Shown here in pieces: positions 11,791-22,839 of a stretch of DNA of 64,000 nucleotides. Location of the stretch: assembly GCF_022965805.1 (NCBI RefSeq), contig NC_133114.1, forward strand, positions 5,538,261-5,602,260, read 5' to 3'. Position numbers and translations under genes: made by a program. The notes under the pieces are model-generated. The model saw only the letters and a program-made list of their open reading frames with translations. It did not search any database and had not been told where the DNA came from. This stretch comes from Primulina eburnea (taxonomy: Eukaryota > Streptophyta > Magnoliopsida > Lamiales > Gesneriaceae). Position 1 is the stretch's first letter. Each line of letters starts with the position of its first letter.

Positions 11791-11810
11791 TAGGGTTAGA
11801 GATAGCCTAA
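11791..11810 (-). repeat. Putative right TIR and TAA target site of Harbinger element
   Basis: TAGGGTTAGAGATAGCC followed by TAA. The outward reading, TTA then GGCTATCTCTAACCCTA, fits PIF/Harbinger ends. The inner palindrome lies at about 11760-11781. Confidence 0.5.
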
Positions 11811-12542
11811 ATATCTCCTTTCCTCGGGATCATTGTTTTAATTTTTTGTGGTCAAACTTTTAATTTGACTAACGCGTATTAAATATATATTTTTATAAAT
11901 TCAAGACAACTTTCAAATTTAATATTTATTGTTTAGTTGCTGGTTGTATTTTCTAATATTATAATGTATTTCATTACATAAAAAAACAATTCGAAATTTC
12001 TTTATATCACATAAAATAATTAGATCAAATTTTGAGTAGATTCGAACAAATCTAATTATAATTCTTAAAAATTAAATTCAAATCATTTTAGCATGATATT
12101 GATAAGAACAAGAACCAACCAACCAACCAAAAATCTTTTGTAAAACAAATAATAAAATATTAAAAAAAAAATCTGTAAAGCACGTGGAATACTTTTGTTG
12201 GGGGTGTCACGTGAGCCCAGGCTGTACATCTCGTACGAATGGGCCCCACAATCGTATACGTACCTACCAATCTCAGCCGTAGATATCCCCATCCTTATCA
12301 TTTCCATTTTGGTGATAAGCAGCTCCTTAACAAAGTTCTAAATTCAATATCCTATCAAATTCCTCTCGTCAAAACCGTACTTTTCCTTTCTTTACTTTTC
12401 ACTTTTTTTTTTGTTGATATTTTAGTATTAATATGCAAAAATTACACATTATGTAAATCTTAATAAAATAAATAGAATATCTGATTATAAAAACTTTTGT
12501 GAATTTATTAATTGCTCTATTGAGCGTGCATTTATTATTAGG
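11811..12542. other. AT-rich spacer with G-boxes
   Basis: No coding sequence recognised. Two CACGTG elements (12181-12186 and 12208-12213) lie upstream of a GATAAG motif near 12314, inside a less AT-rich island (12180-12330) without a following gene. Confidence 0.4.
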
Positions 12543-12726
12543 ACAAAAACTTGTGTGAGACTGGTCTCATAGGTCGTATTTGTGAGACAGATCTCTTATT
12601 TTAATTATCCATGAAAAAATATTATTTTTTATGCTAAGAGTATTACTTTTTATTTCGAATATGGGTAGGGTTGACCTGTCTGACAAATTAAAATTCGTGA
12701 GACGGTCTCATATGAGACACACTCTA
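12543..12726 (+). mobile_element. MITE-like repeat, copy 2
   Basis: Opens GTGTGAGACTGGTCTCA, has TGTGAGACAGATCTC, a core with ATTACTTTTTAT, and closes GTGAGACGGTCTCATATGAGAC. A compound microsatellite starts directly at its end. Confidence 0.75.
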
Positions 12727-12767
12727 TTATTATTATTATTATTGTTGTTGTTGTTGTTGTTGTTGTC
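12726..12767. repeat. Compound microsatellite (ATT)n-(GTT)n
   Basis: About six ATT units followed by about seven GTT units, directly abutting MITE-like copy 2. Confidence 0.9.
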
Positions 12768-14732
12768 ATTAGAATGCTATCAGAGTCGTACATGTGTTCG
12801 ATGAGGCTTAAAGCGGAAATTTAAAAATGTGTTCTTTTGTTGATATAAATAATGCTAAAATTCAGTTAACAAATAATAAATACGATAAAAACTCAATAAA
12901 CAATGTATTATATAAAAAACAAGTCAATAAATATTTGAATTAATTATATAAATAATAATTGTCTAGCTATTCTAGTGGAAAAATATATATCAAATTTGTA
13001 TAATCCAGTTTTCGGATAATTTTTTTGTCAATTAACAACATAGCTAGCCTATTCAGTCTATTTTGTGATATTATTGATCAAATACAAGCGTTTATTAACT
13101 TCAAATTCTATAAACTTCTTTTATTTATACAAATGATATTAGGATAGTTAACAAAGTCTTATAGATAATATAAGTATTTGAGAATAAATCATTCAGTTTT
13201 GTCAAACAATGTAGCATTTAAAAAAATTGTTGAAGTTCTATGTAATACTTCAGTCAAGGTAGTTAAAGATTAACTCGTTAACTTCTTCCAACTCAACAAA
13301 TGTCCCAAAGTCTCTTGATATTATTTAAATTGTTCAAGCTTTATTTGAAGAAAAGATCGAGTTTGATCAATTATAAATAAAAAATAATCAGATTACTCAT
13401 CTTTTTATTTAATATTGGACTATTTCAACAGATCATCAACTCAAAATATATACGTTGAACATCCTCAAAGACCGGACCCTGAGGTGGTGACCTCCTTGAC
13501 CTTATAAAAGGTCCGGCCCTGAACGCTATGTTTGATAATAGAATCAAGTATTTTACGACAACATTATTTGACACTCAAGCAGGCACATAATAAAAAAATA
13601 GAGGTTGAGATGGCAAATTTCAAGAACAAATATTAGAGAGAGAAGCGAGAAAATATAATTAATTTTAGAATCTAGTCAATAAAATTTAAAAATCGAAAAA
13701 AGACGATCACACCCACCCGCGCCCCTTCTCCTTCACTGCACTTAAGTATATTCTCGAGTGTCGGAATGGTACAAAAATTAATACATGAAAGTCAAAATGT
13801 AATAAATATTTAAATTTAAATAAGAAAATATCTTTTGAAATATCTTTGAAATATTAGAATATTCAGCCAACTTAAATATTATTGGTGGAAGCCTCCACCT
13901 AAATCTAAACACCGCTTTGGGAAATTATATCCTACGTTGGATTGATTCGTAAATCAGAATTTTCCGCAAAACTTTGGAAACCAATGTTTCCTTCACGGAA
14001 GATGGACTTTTCTTACTTCTATTTTACTTTACTCTATATATTCGTAATTCTAGGACATTCTAAAGATATTTCGGACATAATTCCTAATAACCGTCAATCG
14101 ATCATGTCCATAAAAATCATACCAAACATCGCCACTATTTTATCGTCATTCAATCGAAAATAATTAGGAGAAAGGGAAAATATGATATGTTTTCGAAAAT
14201 AAATTAAGAGTGAAGGAAGAGAAGTGACATACGTCTAAACTTGTTATTCAATTGAATCAAGTAATTTACAAATAGTCAACATTACGAGATTTTTCCGGCA
14301 TAAGCAAAACAGGCTATTGTATAAGCAGCTTCGTAGGTTGGTAAGATGTCATAATCTTGTTTAAGCCAATTTAGAAAAGAAAAAAACAAAGGATAATTAA
14401 AATATTTTGCAATATTTGTAAGCACTGAAAAAAGTTGGATAGAGGCATTATACTTAGATAATATAATATTATTTAAAATGCACTTTTCTGCGTATTGTGT
14501 GCTCTACGTCTGAAATAATAATTAATTAATTAATCTTGATTTTAATAAACATGCTAATATTTCTATTTATAGTAATTTAATCAATCTCATAAGTATTTCA
14601 ACTGTTAAAGTAATAAATTAATATTCAAATCTCAAAATATATATGATATGAATTTTCAATCATGGAATAAATCGAAACCAATTTCTTCTCTTCCAAGGAT
14701 GATTTCTCAAATTCTTTCATAGTAGATCTTTT
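12768..14732. other. AT-rich intergenic DNA, no gene seen
   Basis: No domain or splice-consistent coding segment. The 73-codon frame at 13942-14160 has no recognisable similarity. A small GC-richer palindromic patch lies at 13467-13523. Confidence 0.55.
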
Positions 14733-14890
14733 GTAAAACGGTCTCACGAATCTTATACTATGAGATGTGTCAACTCTACCGATATTCACAATAAAAAGTA
14801 ATACTCTTAGCATAAAAAGTAATACTCTTGGCATAAAAAGTAATACTTTCATTGATGACTCAAATAAGAGATCCGTCTCACAAAATACGC
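14733..14890 (-). mobile_element. MITE-like repeat, copy 3 (reverse orientation)
   Basis: Reverse orientation relative to the other copies, with one end AAAACGGTCTCAC and the other GAGATCCGTCTCAC. The core segment GCATAAAAAGTAATACTCTT is repeated about three times in tandem (14785-14850), so this copy has an internal expansion. Confidence 0.7.
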
Positions 14891-15162
14891 TATCTTTCCC
14901 AGAGAAAGTATGCTGTTGATCTTTTGAAGGAGACTTGTTTTTGAGAATTCATAGTACTATTATCAATTAGAATGGAATATAAGTATAAGTACAAAGATAA
15001 TCCGATTCCCCTGGGTTAAGTAGCTAGCAGCCTTCTGAGGAGCTATCGGAACGAAAGAAGAAAGCTACTTGAGACCGTCTACACAGATTTTTGTCATTCT
15101 TTCAATAGTTTTTGGTAGCTAATTTCTAATTTTCTATATCTGGATCCGCATACAAATTTTTT

Positions 15163-15165
<3 letters not shown>

Positions 15166-15207
<42 letters not shown>
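15166..15207. repeat. AT dinucleotide microsatellite
   Basis: About 20 nearly uninterrupted AT units, a few bases from MITE-like copy 4. Confidence 0.9.
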
Positions 15208-15210
<3 letters not shown>

Positions 15211-15395
15211 AGGCAAAAACTTGTGTGAGACGGTCTCACGGGTCGTATTTTGTGAGACGGATCTTTATTTGGATAATCCATGAAAAAGTATTACTTTTTA
15301 TGCTAAGAGTATTACTTTTTATTGTAAATATGGGTAGGATTGACCCGTCTCACAAATTGAGATCCATGAGACGGTCTCACACGAGACCTACTCAT
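15211..15395 (+). mobile_element. MITE-like repeat, copy 4
   Basis: Best-preserved copy. Opens GTGTGAGACGGTCTCACGG, has TGTGAGACGGATCT, a core with GTATTACTTTTTATGCTAAG, then GACCCGTCTCAC, and closes GAGACGGTCTCACACGAGAC. It ends about 465 bases before the transporter start codon, so it lies in the promoter-proximal region of that gene. Confidence 0.8.
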
Positions 15396-15764
15396 AATAT
15401 AAATATCTGGAGATTCTAAACTAATGGAGAAATATGAATCAGAGGCAAGAATCCTAGCAACATTGCGAATAATCCACGTTGCGAAACATCTGTGATATAC
15501 TTAAAATTATGCTATCACTGTGCATAAAAAAATTATATAATGATTAAATTAATAAATACACGTGTCGATAGTTTATTAGAAGTGGAACTTAGAAAAAGAA
15601 GCTTTGAATAGTATATTATTATTTATACGCAACTTGTATGAATGCATATATTTGTTCTTACTTATATTTGCAACACAACTTCTTTTAATTTGAGTTCTTG
15701 TTTTGTTTTTTTTATACAGAATTTCTTGTTCATGAATTACTTTGCTGTCACCAACTTTGAATAA

Positions 15765-15860
15765 TCGTCGATATATATTATATATATATAAGCCAGAAGC
15801 CAGAATTTCAAAAGACATAGTTCCCCATAAGGACCACTGAGGAGTGTTCGTGATCTTCGA
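15765..15860 (+). promoter_or_regulatory. Putative core promoter and 5' UTR of the transporter gene
   Basis: An AT-rich TATA-like block (TATATATTATATATATATAAG, about 15770-15791) lies roughly 70-90 bases before the ATG at 15861. Transcription start would be near 15815-15830. No other element can be supported from sequence alone. Confidence 0.4.
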
Positions 15861-18245
15861 ATGGGTTTGCAGTTCTCGCCTACGTCTCCCACCGGTAAAT
15901 GGCTGGGGTTCGTCACTGCCGTATGGGTGCAGGCAATCTCCGGCAACAATTACACATTCTCTAACTATTCTGGTGCACTTAAAACCCTTATGGCGCTCAC
16001 ACAGCTCCAGCTCAACAATCTGTCCGTCGCAAAAGATGTGGGAAAAGCGTTTGGAATTCTTGCCGGACTCGCCTCCGACCGACTTCCTACACCTGTCATC
16101 CTTCTCATAGGCTCCGTCGAAGGGGTCGTCGGGTACGGCGTTCAGTGGCTAGTCGTCAGCGGCCGCATCCAACCACTTCCATATTGGGCTGTAAGTGTCG
16201 AATCCCTCGTTTCCATTGGATGGTCATGACCTGGTTTTGCAACTAAATATATATTGTACATGTAATTCGTGCAGATGTGCATATTTCTGTGTATGGGAGG
16301 AAACAGCACGACATGGATGAACACGGCTATTCTGGTGACGTGTATTCGCAATTTCCGTAAAAACCGGGGTCCGGTTTCAGGGATTCTGAAAGGTTACGTC
16401 GGTTTAAGCACCGCGATTTTCACCGACCTTTGTTCCGCGCTTTTCGCCGATGACCCATCCAAATTCCTGCTAATGCTGGCTCTAATTCCCTTGGTAGTTT
16501 GCATGAGCGCCATCGTTTTCCTTCGTGAGATTCCTCCCTCGTCCTCCGCCGCCGCGGAAGCCGAAGATGACAAATTTTTCGGGGTAGTTAACGTTCTCGC
16601 TGTTATGATCGCGATTTACTTGTTAGCTTTCGATCTTACAGGAACTCACGGCCGTCTGTTTTCGCAAGTATTTGCTGTCATACTTTTGGTTTTATTAGCT
16701 TCTCCTCTAGCAATTCCGATATACATCTGGGCTAAGAACTTGATCCGGTCGAATTCGAATACAGCCGACGTAGAACGAGAAATCTCTAAACCACTTCTGA
16801 TAGCATCAAAGGTGGAAACAGAGGCGGTGGTAGATCAGAAGAAACGGCCGGTGCTGGGGGGCGAGCACACCATATTCGAGGCTTTGAGCACTGTGGATTT
16901 TTGGATCTTGTTTGTGTCGTTTTTATGTGGAGTCGGTACAGGACTCGCCGTGATGAATAATTTGGGCCAAATGGGCTTGGCACTCGGGTATTCTGATGTA
17001 TCCATTTTCGTTTCGTTGACCAGCATCTGGGGATTTTTCGGGCGGATCCTTTCCGGGTCGGTTTCGGAATACTTCATCAAGTAAGTGTACTTAATCATCA
17101 TCATCATTACAGTACCAAATTAAAATTTGCATATCACATTTGCTAGGTGTCACGAGGAGCTAACACAACGTAAAAGTTTTCAAAGTTTTTCGCGCAACAC
17201 TAGGCCACTTTCAATTGGGAGGGTGCGGACAGCTTATCCTTTACACACTATTGCTGCATCCACATAATTTCTTAGTATTCCCTTAACAAAAAAAACAGTT
17301 CTTTTTTTAATGTTTCCTAAAAAATAATCATTTAATTATTTCAATTTTATATATAAATTGAAAATCGAGCTTCCAAGATCGGATTTGCGCCCTTTGATGG
17401 CCTCCAAAAGTCTCAATGAGTTAGGTGGATCAGTAAATATCTCCAAAGGCCATTAATGTTTATTAAAATTAATATTTTACATACTTGAGTGTAGTAGACT
17501 TCAGATTTAGCCTTAGATATTGTGACACCAACAGTAACATCAACTCGGCAGTCTAATATTTAAATCATATCTGGTTTGAGTAATAAATCTATTTAATACA
17601 GCCTTTATGTATGTCTTAATATAATGATAAATAATAGACTTTATGTATAATTTTATAATATAAATTAATTTGATGTAACACTAGCGTGATTTGGTTGGGA
17701 TCAAGTTTGAGTACTAGTGAACCAAAGTTTCTTTCAAATTAATGCACTATGCTTTTTTGTTCCAAATTTATAGGAGGGCTGGAACGCCTAGACCAATATG
17801 GAATGCAGCATCTCAGATTCTAATGGCTGTGGGATATATCACGATGGCCATGGCTCTGCCAGGATCACTCTATGTCGGTTCCATAGTGGTCGGGATTTGT
17901 TACGGAGTTCGCCTTGCTGTCACAGTTCCTACTGCATCAGAGCTATTTGGCCTGAAATACTATGGTCTCATTTACAACATTCTTATCCTCAACCTTCCAC
18001 TCGGCTCGTTCCTCTTCTCTGGATTGCTCGCGGGACTCTTGTATGATGCACAGGCTACCGAAACCGCTAGTGGTGGCAACACGTGCGTTGGAGGACACTG
18101 TTACAGGATGGTCTTCGTGGTTATGGCAATTGCATGCATCATAGGATTCGGTCTTGATGTTTGGCTTTCTGTTAGAACCAAAAGCATTTATTCCAAGATT
18201 TATGCTACCAGAAAAACGAAGAAATCGTTTAATGGCCTATCGTAA
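15861..18245 (+). CDS. Nodulin-like / NFD4-like MFS transporter, three exons, 535 aa
   Basis: Predicted multi-pass membrane transporter of the plant Nodulin-like/major facilitator family; substrate unknown. Exons 15861-16190, 16275-17080 and 17774-18245. Introns begin GTAAGT and end GCAG and ATAG; joining keeps the frame (phase 0, then phase 2). Exon 1 carries the Nodulin-like start (GKWLGFVTAVWVQAISGNNY, then the FSNYSGALK segment). Exon 2 has MCIFLCMGGNSTTWMNTA, GPVSGILKGYVGLSTAIF, a variable hydrophilic loop near residues 270-310, and the second-half start STVDFWILFVSFLCGVGTGL. Exon 3 has the SELFGLKYYGLIYN and TCVGGHCYR segments. Length is slightly under the usual 550-600 aa. The ATG at 15861 opens the conserved N-terminus. 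No stop or frameshift was seen; a possible AATAAA lies near 18504. It is the only intact host gene here, flanked by transposons on both sides. Confidence 0.93.
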
Positions 18246-18800
18246 TGGCGAGCTGAGAATTCCATGTACTTAAGTTTCAGTCTATATATATTTTCCAGTT
18301 ATTTGATGGGATTTTGTTCAAGGTTTTCTATAAAATTTGAGGATGTGTGTGTAAGAGGGACTGACGGGAAATTCCCTTGCCTGATGAAGTCCCAATATAT
18401 ATTCATTATTGTACTTTTGAAGGATTCTTGTTTTACGTCTGATATATGTATGCAGATCAATTCATGAAGCCGCCATTTCTGGACTCGTATACCTCTATTG
18501 GAGAATAAAGAGAATCGAATTGCATCGGGAAACTAGTTACAAAATTGGAACCAATTAAAAGAAAACGTGGGATATATTGTGACTTTCAATTATATATTAT
18601 CAGAGTACTGACGTGCTGTTGGATATTATTGATATATTGTTGGATATTGCTGATGTGTTACCAAATATTCCAAATCTTTGATTTTTGACTTTGATATGGT
18701 GGGGTGATGACTGCTATCTCACCCTGATACAATGAAAAATCATTGTTATGAGTTCTTAATCGATGGATGAATGATGTTATGACTTTTCATCAAGAATTGT
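18246..18800. other. 3' UTR and spacer after the transporter gene
   Basis: The transporter 3' UTR probably ends near the AATAAAG at about 18504. The rest, up to the first Tat-type CCCGGG-rich sequence near 18834, shows no gene and no recognisable LTR. Confidence 0.5.
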
Positions 18801-19019
18801 TAATTCTAGAGGAGTGATAATAGTAAATGATACCCCGGGATGTCCCAGGTCATGGATAGTTCTCGGGACGTTCCGGGCCATGGAGCATATCCATGGAGGG
18901 TGCCTGGGTCAGGAGGATGGAATGCTCTCGGGCCAACAAAGCAACAAGATAGATTAAAACCCGAGTCATAGAACTACCCAGGATGAGGAAAATGCGACTT
19001 GAAGAATTCATTTGACACC

Positions 19020-19840
19020 TGTGGAGTTGACAAAAATCGTAACTGATGCCGTCAAGACAGCCATGGCAAAGCAGGCCACCACCCATCATTCTAGTCACCC
19101 CGAACAACAACATGAGCAGTCGTAGGAGTAGGAGAGAAAGGAAGATGAGAGGGAGTCAAGCGCAGGTTCTAAGTCTCCCACTGTGGCGGAGGAATTGGAA
19201 GAGTTGAGGAAAAAAGTAAGAGTGTTGGAGGGGCAGGTTGGTTCTAAGGGTAGTGCTCAAGTTGTCAAGGGTTGCCTGTTCTCTGATATCATTGTCCGAG
19301 AACCAATACCCGGGCATTTAAAGTCAGCCAAATCAAGGACTATGATGGGAGTTCTGAATCCGAGGAGCATCTTTCTCGCTTCGAAAATATGGCCATGTTG
19401 CACTGCTACGGGGATCAAATCAAGTGTAAAGTGTTTTTAACTACCCTGGTCGACTCTGCACAAAGGTGGTTTAAAGGGTTGGCACCACAAAGCATTCATT
19501 GCTTTGAAAACTTCCAAAAGGTATTCTTGCATCAATTTAGCAGCAGCAAGAAGTACAAGAAGACTGCTTTCAGCTTGTTTGAGGTGAAGCAGGGACAAGA
19601 TGAAACCCTAAGGGCATATATCAAAAGATTCAACTGGGTGGCCCTGGATGTTCCTGGCCTCTGCACCAGAGACAAAAACTACCGCGTTCATGCAAGGAAT
19701 GTGGGAGGGGGATTTTTTTCGATCCCTCACCAAGAAATTTCCCGGGAACTTCGAAGATCTCTGGTCCCGGGCAGAGAAATACATTAATACGGAAGAAGCG
19801 CAGAACCAGAAGAGATAAGATTTGAAGAGAGCCAGAGGAG
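19020..19840 (+). pseudogene. Tat gag, broken
   Basis: Begins in a frame reading VELTKIVTDAVKTAMAKQ (19020 on), with stops near 19122. A coiled-coil segment follows (AEELEELRKKVRVLEGQVG, 19187 on), then the linker to the capsid domain (REPIPGHLKSAK). A one-base deletion near 19327 moves the frame to EEHLSRFENMAMLHCYGDQ and the retrotransposon gag core (AQRWFKGLAPQSI, then FEVKQGQDETLRAYIKRFN). Another shift near 19680 is needed to reach DFFRSLTKKFPGNFEDLWSR, which ends in a stop at about 19815. The Retrotrans_gag fold is recognisable; at least two frameshifts make it non-functional. No zinc knuckle is readable after it, and the sequence up to 20360 is too decayed to assign. Confidence 0.75.
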
Positions 19841-20283
19841 ACCGGGTTGTCAGGCCTGAAGAAAGAGCTCCCAAGAAAAGCGATCCATGAAATTTCTCTC
19901 ATGTACCACTGAGAATTGCCCGGGATCGAGAGATTCAAGAATGCAGCTCGGACATAGCCCCGCTTCCCAGTCCAGTGGCGAGGGCACCAAGACCAGAACA
20001 GAGAGGGTACTGAACCCTTCATAAAGAGTGTTCTCACAACACTAATAAATGTCGAACCCTGAGAAAGAAATCCAGTAGGCGTTCAATGCCAGCATCTCAT
20101 CCCCCTCGGCATAAGTCTAGACAGCCACCTTGGTTGTCTAGACGTCCCTGACCAAATATTCCCAATAAGTCAACAGACATCCCGAGTGGAAGCACAAGGG
20201 AGTAAGCCAGTCCCCGGGAAGAGAGAGGCAGACAAACAGAGAGAAAGGACCCTTCACCGAGCCGAGGATTAATAAAAATGATT

Positions 20284-20303
20284 TCGGGGGGGGGGGGGGG
20301 GGA
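20284..20303. repeat. Long G homopolymer
   Basis: A run of about 17 Gs, then A and five more Gs, within the decayed Tat gag-protease region. Its length may be unreliable in an assembly. Confidence 0.85.
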
Positions 20304-20369
20304 GGGGGTCCATAGATGGCGATTCCAACCAGGCTCTGAAAGCAATAAGCAGAAGGAAGTGCTCGGAGG

Positions 20370-20850
20370 TTGATAGGAGGAGGAGAGACGAGCCAGTTAT
20401 AAGCTTCGGACCAAAGGACCTCAGGGGAGTTAGTCTACCCCACAATGACGCTCTTGTCATCCAAGCCCGAGTGGCTAATTATGATGTGTTGAGAGTATTT
20501 GTCGGCAATGGCAGCTCTGTCAATGTCATCTTTAAAGAGGCATTGGTCCAGATGGATTTGCATGAATATCAGTTATAGGCGGTTGAGACTGCCCTGTTTG
20601 CTTTTGCTGGACATGCTGTGTACCCTGAGGGGGAAAATCACCCTGGCACTGACCCTGGGCACTGGAGACTTGAGGGAGACTGTGATGACCGTCTTTATTG
20701 TGGTGGATGCCCCGTCCTTGTTCAATATCATCTTGGGGAGGCCAGCTATGAATGAGATGAGAGCTGTGGCCTCCACTTATCACCAGAAAATTTAATTTCC
20801 AGTTCGAGGACAGGTCGTGGAAGTCAAGGGAAATCAACCCTCTTCTAGGA
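20370..20850 (+). pseudogene. Tat aspartic protease region, catalytic Asp lost
   Basis: Recognisable pepsin-like retroviral protease: the active-site region reads VFVGNGSSVNVIFKEALVQM, where the family has Asp-x-Gly-Ser-Ser, so the catalytic aspartate appears replaced by Gly. The flap and C-terminal parts follow, with PSLFNIILGRPAMNEMRAVA near 20715-20770. A stop lies after HEYQL (about 20577), and a frameshift near 20850 separates it from the RT frame. In active elements this enzyme cuts the gag-pol polyprotein inside the particle. Confidence 0.7.
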
Positions 20851-20851
20851 G

Positions 20852-22340
20852 GTGTTATGGGGAGACCGTCCGGGTAGACCAGAAGAAGGCAAGAAGGAAG
20901 GGAAGGAGAAGGAAAGTGAGGAAGAAGTGGCCAAAGAGAGAAAAGTACATTTTGTTGCTGAAGAAGAGCAAGAAGTGGTGGAAATTGAGCCGGGAAAGCA
21001 CGTCCGGGTGGCCCGAGACATCAACGCGTCCACCCGGGTAAATCTCTTACACTGTTTAAAAACTAACATTAGTGTTTTCACCTGGTCTCAACAGGAACTA
21101 GCCGGGATCTCACCCCAAGTGTCCGAGCATAAATTGAATATCCTCCCGGGATCTCGGCCTGTGAAGCAAAAGAAGAGGCATTTCGGCCATGAAAAAGATA
21201 AAGTCATTGAAGAGAAAGTGGGAGAGTTGCTGAGGGCCGGCAACATCAGGGAAGTCCAATTCCCTACTTGGCTATCAAATGTCGTCCTCGTCCCAAAATC
21301 CACCAGGAAGTGGAGAATGTGCGTTGATTTCAGAGACCTGAATAAAGCCTGCCCCAAAGACTGTTATCCGCTCCCCCGAATTGATCAGCTGGTTGATTCC
21401 ACATCTGGATGCGAGTTATTAAGCTTTCTGGATGCATATCAAGGGTACCACCAAATCCCCTTGGCTCTGGAAGATCAAGATAAAACTAGTTTTATCACCT
21501 CCGGGGGCACCTTCTGCTATGTTGTTATGCCTTTTGGATTGAAGAATGCGGGGGCTACATACCAACGTCTAGTGAATCTTGTCTTCCAAAAGCAGATAGG
21601 TCGGAATATTGAGGTGTACGTGGACGACATTCTAATCAAGACCCGGGAAGTCTCCCACTTTATTGATGATCTAGCTGAAACCTTCACCACTTTGAAACAG
21701 TACGGAATAAAGCTCAACCCGGGCAAATGTGTGTTCGGAGTCAGGAGTGGTAAATTTTTGGGTTTCTTGGTCACCAACAGGGGAATCGAAGTCAACCCCG
21801 AAAAAATCAAAGCAATAATGGACATGCCTCCTCCTCAATCTGTCCGAGATGTGCAAAAATTAACCGGGAGGATTGCTGCCCTGTCACGCTTCATTTCCCG
21901 TTCTGTTCATCGGAGTTATCCATTTTTCCAAGTCCTGAGAAAAGCGCAAAAATTGGCTGGGACGACAAATGCGAGCAAGCTTTTCAAGACTTGAAGAAAC
22001 ATCTGGCTGAATTGCCTATTCTGGCCAAGCCCGAGCCCAGGGAAAATTTATGGGTCTATCTCTCCGCCACTGAGTTCGCTGTTAGTTCTGTGCTTTTCAG
22101 GGAAGAAAGAGCCGGTCAGAAACCAATATACTATGTCAGTCATGCCCTTCAAGGAGCGAAATTAAAATACAGTGAGGTGGAAAAAATAGCATTGGCCCTG
22201 GTGATGACTGCTCGGAAGCTGAGGCCTTATTTTCTTTCACATCCCATGTGGTCCTCACCAATTCTCCACTCGGGAGGATCATGACCCACGCCGAAGTCTC
22301 CGGAAGAATGGTTAAATGGACTGTGGAGCTCGGGGAGTAT
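20852..22340 (+). pseudogene. Tat reverse transcriptase and RNase H
   Basis: Longest open piece is 20852-21991 (380 codons). It has the RT fingers (WRMCVDFRDLNKACPKD), palm motif A (LSFLDAYQGYHQIPL), the MPFGLKNAGATYQRL motif, the catalytic YVDDIL (near 21618), and the GKFLGFLVTNRGIEVNP connection. A frameshift near 21955 moves the reading to 21991-22250 (Gypsy-type RNase H: VYLSATEFAVSSVLF, PIYYVSHALQGAKLKYSEVE). A further shift near 22250 leads to SGRMVKWTVELGEYDIKYKP. RT catalytic residues are intact, but two frameshifts break the polyprotein. In life it would copy element RNA from a tRNA primer. Confidence 0.88.
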
Positions 22341-22419
22341 GACATTAAATACAAACCCCGAGCTTCTATAAAAGCCCAAGCATTAACAGATTTCTTAATA
22401 GAAATGATTCAACTGGTAG

Positions 22420-22830
22420 AAGAAGAGATATGGAGAGTGTTTATTGATGGCACATCAAATCTATCGGGATGTGGAGTTGGTGTGGTCCTGATTGCCCCAT
22501 CAGATGAGAAAATCAAGCTGGCTTTGAGGATTGATTCCAGGGTCACCAATAATGAAGCAGAGTATGAGGCCGTTTTGGCAGGGTTGCAGGATGCCCGGGA
22601 AGTCGGTGCTTTCCGGGTCATTATTTATTCTGACTCTCAGTTGGTCACATAGCAGATCAAAGGAACGTATGAGGCCAAGAACGAAAAAATGCTCAAATAT
22701 ATGGGGCTCATCACGGCCCGGGCAGCGTCTCTAACCGACTGGAGCATCGTGCAAATCCCTAGGGAGGAAAATGCAGAAGCTGATACCTTAGCCAAATTGG
22801 CTGCTTCCACGTCAGATATAAGCACCCGGG
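22420..22830 (+). pseudogene. Archaeal-type RNase H domain (Tat)
   Basis: Reads WRVFIDGTSNLSGCGVGVVL then TNNEAEYEAVLAGLQ and IIYSDSQLVT. These are the D-E-D catalytic positions of the archaeal/RVT_3-type RNase H that Tat-lineage elements carry in addition to the RNase H fused to RT. An in-frame TAG follows QLVT (22650-22652), after which QIKGTYEAKN and the C-terminal part with REENAEADTLAKLAAS (near 22765-22800) continue. The extra domain is the main reason for the Tat assignment. Confidence 0.8.
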
Positions 22831-22839
22831 AAGTTCTCT

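Larger units (their letters stand above)
8680..11810. mobile_element. Degenerate PIF/Harbinger DNA transposon
   Basis: Two divergent decayed genes, a Myb/SANT-like ORF1 on the minus strand (9734 to about 8680) and a DDE transposase on the plus strand (about 10100-11465), separated by a repeat-rich spacer. This is the classic PIF/Harbinger plan. At the right, 11791-11807 reads (minus strand) GGCTATCTCTAACCCTA followed outward by TAA, consistent with a Harbinger TIR and a 3-bp TTA/TAA target site. A 9-bp-arm palindrome (TTGATGCAG/CTGCATCAA) sits just inside. No convincing left TIR was found by eye, so the left boundary is the end of ORF1 and the true end may be nearer 8230. Confidence 0.8.
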
